Source of the DNA: Pedobacter quisquiliarum
GTDB lineage: Bacteria; Bacteroidota; Bacteroidia; Sphingobacteriales; Sphingobacteriaceae
DNA: 64,000 nt
Assembly: GCF_014642175.1 (NCBI RefSeq)
Contig: NZ_BMIL01000002.1
Span: 372,001 to 436,000 of the forward strand
Reading direction: 5' to 3'
Part shown: one piece after another, positions 59,594-64,000 of the stretch
Numbering within the stretch: the first letter of the stretch is position 1
Layout of the letters: each line of letters begins with the position of its first letter
The notes under the pieces: model-generated
Told to the model about the DNA's origin: nothing
Databases searched by the model: none
Seen by the model: the letters and a program-made list of their open reading frames with translations, nothing else
Made by a program: the position numbers and the translations under genes

Positions 59594-59651
59594 TTTTTTA
59601 CTCTAAAACGAATAACACATAAACCCGGCGTATATTACGACCGGGTTTTTT
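59552..59651 (+). promoter_or_regulatory. trp attenuator (antiterminator and terminator)
   Basis: Four segments can pair in exclusive ways. 1:2 is TATTC (59552-59556) with GAATA (59563-59567). 2:3 is AATATCGTCG (59564-59573) with CGGCGTATATT (59626-59636), 10 pairs with one bulge. 3:4 is the terminator, AAACCCGG (59621) with CCGGGTTT (59641), extended by CGTA/TACG and followed by six T. A ribosome stalled at the Trp codons leaves segment 2 free to form 2:3 and block the terminator; one that reaches the stop codon covers segment 2. The remainder of the gap up to 59818 shows nothing further. Confidence 0.78.
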
Positions 59652-59818
59652 GCATTTAAGACCATTCCCAAAACAATGCTACATTCATCATCAGCTGCTA
59701 AACATCACCATCAATCACCTAAACAAAAATACTAAACCGCTGAAGGTATGACCCTTTGAAAAGGCCCCTCGCCAGTTCAGGATCATCAACACTTCCGCAT
59801 CGAAACCAAATTAAATAG

Positions 59819-61222
59819 ATGAAAACGTTCGACATCAAAACATCCTTTCTAAAGAAGCTGGCCGATACAGCAACGCCAGTGAGCATCTATCTCCGGTTAA
59901 GGGACGTATTCCCGAATGCCATCCTACTGGAAAGCTCCGACTACCACAGCCGTGAAAATGCGGTGAGTTATGTCTGCGCGGATCCCGTGGCCGGCATTAC
60001 CGTTATGGATCAGATCCTGCGCAAGTACTTCCCGGATGGAACAAGTGAAACCAAGACCGAGTTCGACCTGCCGGCAGAGATCGAGGCCTTTAAAGCCGCT
60101 TTCCAGACCGACGAGCTGCCCGACAAACGATATGTATCCAACGGTATGTTCGGTTATTTCACCTGGAAGGCCATCCCGTACTTCGAAGACATCACCTTTA
60201 AAGCGCAGACCCCGGAAGGTGAAGGCATCCCTGAAATGCAGTACCACATCTACCGCTACATCATCGCAGTCGATCACTTCCGCAACCAGGTGACCTTGTT
60301 TGAAAACACCTTTCAGGGTGAAGAAGCTGCCGGACTCGACAGAATCGCTTACCTCATTCAGAACAAGAACTTCCCGGAATATAAATTCAGCACCCAGGGG
60401 GAAGAAACTTCTAACCTGAAAGATGAGGAGTTCATTGCCATCGTTGAAAAACTAAAAACCCATATCCTGAGGGGCGACGTGTTCCAGATCGTTCCTTCCA
60501 GAGCTTACAAGCAAGGTTTCACCGGTGATGAGTTCAACGTTTACCGTTGCCTGCGTTCCATCAATCCTTCCCCATACCTGTTTTACTTCGACTACGGCAG
60601 CTTTAAGCTTTTTGGCTCCTCACCGGAAGCACAGATCACCATCAAAAACAATACGGCGAACATCTTCCCGATTGCGGGGACGTTCAGACGGACCGGAAAC
60701 GATGAAGAGGATGCCGTGCTGGCCAAACAGCTGGAGGAAGACCCGAAAGAAAGTGCCGAGCACGTAATGCTGGTTGATCTCGCCCGTAACGACCTCAGCA
60801 GGCACTGCAACAATGTGGAGGTGAAATCTTTCAAAGAAATCCAGTACTACTCACACCTGATCCACCTGGTGTCTAAAGTAAGCGGCAACCTGCAGAAAGA
60901 CGCTACGGCCATTAAGGTCGTCGCAGATACCTTCCCGGCGGGCACGCTGAGTGGCGCACCAAAATACCGCGCGCTCGAACTGCTGGATGAGAACGAAGGA
61001 CTTGCCAGGAACTTCTACGGCGGTGCCATTGGTTACATGGGCTTTAATGAAGAGTTCAACCATGCCATCATGATCCGGACCTTCATGAGCAAAAACAACC
61101 ACTTACATTATCGTGCAGGCGCCGGCATTGTGGCCGATTCCGTACCGGTAAATGAGCTTAACGAGGTAAACAACAAAATTGCCGCGCTACGTAAAGCCAT
61201 GGAGCTGGCTAACGAGATTTAA
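59819..61222 (+). CDS. trpE: Anthranilate synthase component I
   Basis: A 467-residue TrpE that makes anthranilate from chorismate with ammonia from TrpG, the first committed step of tryptophan synthesis. The N-terminal LLESSDYHSRENAVSYVC contains the LLES motif that binds tryptophan for feedback inhibition. The chorismate-binding core shows GDVFQIVPSRAYK, LFGSSPEAQI, PIAGTFRRTG, DLARNDLSRHC and PAGTLSGAPKYRALELLDE. It is preceded by the leader and attenuator, so it is controlled both by attenuation and by feedback inhibition. Confidence 0.97.
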   Translation: MKTFDIKTSFLKKLADTATPVSIYLRLRDVFPNAILLESSDYHSRENAVSYVCADPVAGITVMDQILRKYFPDGTSETKTEFDLPAEIEAFKAAFQTDELPDKRYVSNGMFGYFTWKAIPYFEDITFKAQTPEGEGIPEMQYHIYRYIIAVDHFRNQVTLFENTFQGEEAAGLDRIAYLIQNKNFPEYKFSTQGEETSNLKDEEFIAIVEKLKTHILRGDVFQIVPSRAYKQGFTGDEFNVYRCLRSINPSPYLFYFDYGSFKLFGSSPEAQITIKNNTANIFPIAGTFRRTGNDEEDAVLAKQLEEDPKESAEHVMLVDLARNDLSRHCNNVEVKSFKEIQYYSHLIHLVSKVSGNLQKDATAIKVVADTFPAGTLSGAPKYRALELLDENEGLARNFYGGAIGYMGFNEEFNHAIMIRTFMSKNNHLHYRAGAGIVADSVPVNELNEVNNKIAALRKAMELANEI

Positions 61223-61312
61223 CATACCAATCATGGAAGCAATAAGCGAAAAAGCAGCAATGCATAATGCGCCTAATCGTTTCAGCAGCGTTAAAAAACA
61301 GAAAATATACTC

Positions 61313-61885
61313 ATGAAAAAGAAAGTACTGATTATAGATAATTACGATTCCTTCACCTACAACCTGGTGCACCTCATCAATGAGGCTGGCCATGAGGCGG
61401 AAGTATGGAGAAATGATAAATTTAATATAGAAGACGTGGATAGCTTTGATAAGATCCTTTTGTCGCCAGGACCAGGCATTCCCGAAGAAGCAGGCTTACT
61501 GCTGGAAGTGATCCGGACCTACGCGCCAACAAAAAGTATCTTTGGTGTATGCCTTGGCCAGCAGGCCATTGCAGAAGCTTTCGGCGGCACGCTGCTTAAC
61601 CTTGGCCGCCCCATGCACGGTATTGCCACCGCCATTGATGTGCAGGATAAAGCCGAGCTTACCTTCAAAGACCTGCCGGAGAACTTCAAAGTGGGCCGCT
61701 ACCACTCCTGGGTGGTCAGCAATGAGGGCTTACCCGAATGCCTTACTGTGACCGCAAAGGATGCCAACGACCAGATCATGGCACTCCGCCACAAGGATTT
61801 CGATGTAAGAGGGGTACAGTTCCACCCGGAAAGCGTATTAACGGAACATGGTAAACAAATGATGATTAACTGGTTAGAAGCTTAA
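61313..61885 (+). CDS. trpG: Anthranilate synthase component II (glutamine amidotransferase)
   Basis: A 190-residue class I glutamine amidotransferase that supplies ammonia to TrpE. The nucleophile Cys is in FGVCLGQQAIAEAFGG and the His-Glu pair in VQFHPESVLTEHG; the opening IDNYDSFTYNLVHLI is typical. It may also serve 4-amino-4-deoxychorismate synthase, as in many bacteria with one such gene. It lies 90 bp after trpE and one base before trpC. Confidence 0.96.
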   Translation: MKKKVLIIDNYDSFTYNLVHLINEAGHEAEVWRNDKFNIEDVDSFDKILLSPGPGIPEEAGLLLEVIRTYAPTKSIFGVCLGQQAIAEAFGGTLLNLGRPMHGIATAIDVQDKAELTFKDLPENFKVGRYHSWVVSNEGLPECLTVTAKDANDQIMALRHKDFDVRGVQFHPESVLTEHGKQMMINWLEA

Positions 61886-61886
61886 G

Positions 61887-62678
61887 ATGAACATATTAGA
61901 TAAAATCGTACTTCGCAAAAAAGAGGAAGTCGCCCAGGCTAAAAGCACCACAGCCATAAACACGCTGGAGGCCTCCGGTTACTTCAGCAGAACCCCATAT
62001 TCCTTTGCGGCGTCCCTGTTACACCCGGAACGTACAGGCATCATCGCCGAGTTTAAACGCAGTTCCCCATCCAAGGGCGTCATTAATGGACAGGCTTCCG
62101 TAGCAACCGTTACGAAAGGTTATGCTGCTGCAGGCGCATCCGCACTTTCGGTGCTTACAGATCAGGACTTCTTCGGCGGCAGCTATGCAGATCTCGCGGT
62201 CGCAAGAGCAAACAACGAGATTCCAGTGCTTAGGAAAGACTTCATCATTGATGAATACCAGATCATAGAATCTAAATCGATGGGCGCAGACATCATCCTG
62301 CTGATTGCCGCGATCTTAACGCCGGAACAGATCAGCAGCTTCGCCCAACAAGCGAAGAATCTGGGCTTGAATGTGTTGCTTGAAGTGCACAACCGGGAAG
62401 AACTGGAGCGCAGCATCACCGGAAACATCGATGCCATTGGGGTAAACAACCGGAACCTGGCCGACTTCACCGTCAACATTCAGAACTCCTTTGACCTGGT
62501 CAATCTGATTCCGGATGCTGTGATGAAAATCTCCGAAAGTGCAATCAGTGATCCGGCGATCATAACCGAACTGAAGCAAGCTGGTTTCAACGGCTTTTTG
62601 ATTGGCGAGAACTTCATGAAAACAGACGATCCAGCAGCGGCCATGCAGCGCTTTGTCAGTGAATTGAGATCGGTATAA
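61887..62678 (+). CDS. trpC: Indole-3-glycerol-phosphate synthase
   Basis: A 263-residue TIM-barrel enzyme that closes the indole ring, converting CdRP to indole-3-glycerol phosphate. The signature is IAEFKRSSPSKGVING with the catalytic lysine, then LRKDFIIDEYQI, IGVNNRNLADF and ISESAISDP. It follows trpG by one base, so translation is coupled. In many Bacteroidota trpD lies between trpG and trpC; here it is missing, and trpF, trpB and trpA do not follow either. Confidence 0.97.
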   Translation: MNILDKIVLRKKEEVAQAKSTTAINTLEASGYFSRTPYSFAASLLHPERTGIIAEFKRSSPSKGVINGQASVATVTKGYAAAGASALSVLTDQDFFGGSYADLAVARANNEIPVLRKDFIIDEYQIIESKSMGADIILLIAAILTPEQISSFAQQAKNLGLNVLLEVHNREELERSITGNIDAIGVNNRNLADFTVNIQNSFDLVNLIPDAVMKISESAISDPAIITELKQAGFNGFLIGENFMKTDDPAAAMQRFVSELRSV

Positions 62679-62701
62679 CTTTTGTACCTTTACGGTTCAC
62701 A

Positions 62702-63898
62702 ATGGGAAAACAAAAGTTTTATGACACAGCACTCAAACAGGAACGCGCTGTTCTTGTGGGAGTCATCAGACCAGGCGAAAAGCCTGAAGAAACTAAGGAA
62801 TACCTCGATGAGCTGGCCTTTCTTGTAGATACTGCAGGTGGCGCAGTGGATACGGTATTCACTCAGAAAATGCTTAAGCCCGATCGCGCAACCTTTGTTG
62901 GTACGGGAAAGCTGGAAGAAATCAAAGGATATGTGCAAGCTGAAGAGATCGATATGGTCGTTTTTGATGACGAACTATCGCCTTCACAACTGCGGAATAT
63001 AGAACGTGAACTTCAAGTAAAGATACTCGATCGCAGTAATTTAATACTTGATATCTTCGCCGGTCGTGCGCAAACTGCACAGGCGAAAACACAGGTAGAA
63101 TTAGCACAGCTGCAATACCTTTTACCACGATTAACCCGCCTATGGACCCACCTTGAACGTCAAAAGGGTGGTATCGGTATGCGCGGTCCGGGTGAAACCC
63201 AGATCGAGAGTGATAGAAGGATGATTCTGGACAAGATCTCCCTGCTTAAAGACAGGCTGAAGCATATCGACAGGCAGAACGAAATACAGCGTAAAAACCG
63301 TGTACAGCTGATTCGCGTGGCACTCGTTGGTTACACCAACGTAGGTAAATCCACCATCATGAACATGCTGGCCAAATCAGAGGTATTTGCAGAGAACAAG
63401 TTGTTCGCAACGCTGGATACGACTGTGAGAAAAGTGGTGATCGAAAATCTACCATTCCTGCTGTCCGACACCGTTGGATTTATCCGCAAGTTACCGCACC
63501 ACCTGGTGGAATGTTTCAAATCCACACTGGACGAGGTGCGTGAAGCGGATATTCTGATTCATGTGGTCGATGTATCACATCAGAACTTCGAGGATCAGAT
63601 CAATGTGGTTAATGAGACCCTTAAAGACCTTGGCGCAAGAGATAAGCCGACCATCATGGTATTCAATAAGATTGATGCTTATGTGAGTCCTGAAGCAGCA
63701 GAGGATCATCATGAAGAGGAGAAAGTTACGCTTACCCTTGCGGAGTTCAAGAACAGCTGGATGGCGCAGCACAATGCACCGGCGCTGTTTATTTCGGCCC
63801 TGCACAAAGAGAATTTAGAAGAATTTAAACAGTTGATGTACGATATGGTGCTGGACTTACATACCCAGCGTTATCCGTACGACAAGCTGTTGTTTTAA
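62702..63898 (+). CDS. hflX: GTPase HflX
   Basis: A 398-residue HflX GTPase, which binds the 50S ribosomal subunit and helps rescue or split stalled ribosomes. The N-terminal domain contains LFLVDTAGGAVDT-like and TFVGTGKLEEIKGYV segments, and the glycine-rich linker is GGIGMRGPGETQIESDRR. The G domain has VGYTNVGKSTIMNML (G1), DTVGFIRKLPHHLVE (G3) and NKID (G4). The closing segment after residue 360 is short. It lies 23 bp after trpC, so it could be part of the same transcript, and 11 bp before rbfA. Confidence 0.96.
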   Translation: MGKQKFYDTALKQERAVLVGVIRPGEKPEETKEYLDELAFLVDTAGGAVDTVFTQKMLKPDRATFVGTGKLEEIKGYVQAEEIDMVVFDDELSPSQLRNIERELQVKILDRSNLILDIFAGRAQTAQAKTQVELAQLQYLLPRLTRLWTHLERQKGGIGMRGPGETQIESDRRMILDKISLLKDRLKHIDRQNEIQRKNRVQLIRVALVGYTNVGKSTIMNMLAKSEVFAENKLFATLDTTVRKVVIENLPFLLSDTVGFIRKLPHHLVECFKSTLDEVREADILIHVVDVSHQNFEDQINVVNETLKDLGARDKPTIMVFNKIDAYVSPEAAEDHHEEEKVTLTLAEFKNSWMAQHNAPALFISALHKENLEEFKQLMYDMVLDLHTQRYPYDKLLF

Positions 63899-63909
63899 CA
63901 CACAAGCAT

Positions 63910-64000
63910 ATGGAAAGTAAACGTCAACAGAAGTTTGCAGGCCTTCTACAGGAAGAGCTTGCCGCTGTTTTCCAAAAGGAAGGTGCTGCCTACCTGCCCA
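63910..64000 (+). CDS. rbfA: Ribosome-binding factor A, N-terminal part
   Basis: Thirty codons are visible before the right edge: MESKRQQKFAGLLQEELAAV, then FQKEGAAYLP. This is the usual opening of Bacteroidota RbfA, a KH-type factor that helps mature the 30S subunit at the 5' end of 16S rRNA. It lies 11 bp after hflX, another ribosome-associated factor. The call rests on the N-terminus alone. Confidence 0.75.
   Translation, partial: MESKRQQKFAGLLQEELAAVFQKEGAAYLP

Noticed and set aside
59550-59616. GTTATTC (59550) pairing with GAATAAC (59610) as the antiterminator
   Set aside because: The right half lies just left of the terminator and does not overlap it, so the pairing would not prevent termination; the 59564/59626 helix fits better.

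Overview
The window looks like a chromosomal segment of a Sphingobacteriaceae member (Bacteroidota), most like Pedobacter or a close relative. The signs are TAnnTTTG -7 promoter elements in place of Shine-Dalgarno-led starts, an arginine cluster built on the N-acylornithine carbamoyltransferase variant, an IPExxxVDY-family gene, a hybrid histidine kinase with an extracytoplasmic propeller, many small secreted beta-barrel or Gln-preceded signal-peptide proteins, and RbfA/HflX/Tex/AddAB sequences of Bacteroidota type. I saw no prophage, integrase, insertion sequence, rRNA or CRISPR array. Identification is by eye; no database search was run.

Layout. 1-5.7 kb (mostly minus strand): a partial metallo-hydrolase, YbaB, an old yellow enzyme, a beta-barrel protein, the proBA pair and two small exported proteins. 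6.2-16.7 kb (plus): a near-complete arginine cluster (GNAT acyltransferase, argG, argC, argD, argF', argB, proC, argE-like deacylase, argH) ending in an aminotransferase and a 46-bp perfect palindrome. 16.8-28.6 kb: housekeeping genes (prfC, a DUF6600-like exported protein, an RsmI-like methylase, nadD-gmk-yicC, acpP-fabF-rnc, an IPExxxVDY gene and pyk) followed by tRNA-Ser(GGA). 28.8-42 kb: a giant hybrid sensor kinase, a GNAT-nitrilase fusion, small membrane and outer-membrane proteins, a GH3 enzyme, a thioredoxin-like protein, a gene broken by an in-frame stop, and small metabolic and regulatory genes. 42-49.6 kb: a RES/Xre toxin-antitoxin pair, the AddAB-type helicase-nuclease and a VOC protein. 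49.7-59.4 kb: pdhB, tex, an Lrp-type regulator, a very odd class II tRNA-like gene with anticodon GTC, two amidohydrolases with partly degenerate metal sites, a 32-bp tandem repeat and a small membrane cytochrome-like protein. 59.4-64 kb: a trp leader peptide and attenuator followed by trpE-trpG-trpC, then hflX and the start of rbfA.

How the parts work together. proBA and proC feed glutamate into proline, while the arg cluster takes glutamate through acylated intermediates to arginine; proC sits inside the arg cluster. trpE, trpG and trpC sit behind what looks like a complete translation-coupled attenuator: a 25-codon leader with Trp-Gln-Trp and mutually exclusive antiterminator and terminator helices. 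trpD, trpF, trpB and trpA are not in the window.

The items most worth a second look are the trp attenuator in a Bacteroidota genome, the class II tRNA-like gene with an Asp-type anticodon, a dispersed hairpin element built of 11-bp GTTCGCC repeats (two copies), the apparent loss of two of the four Fe-S cysteines in AddB, and the stop codon interrupting an otherwise intact gene at 38781.
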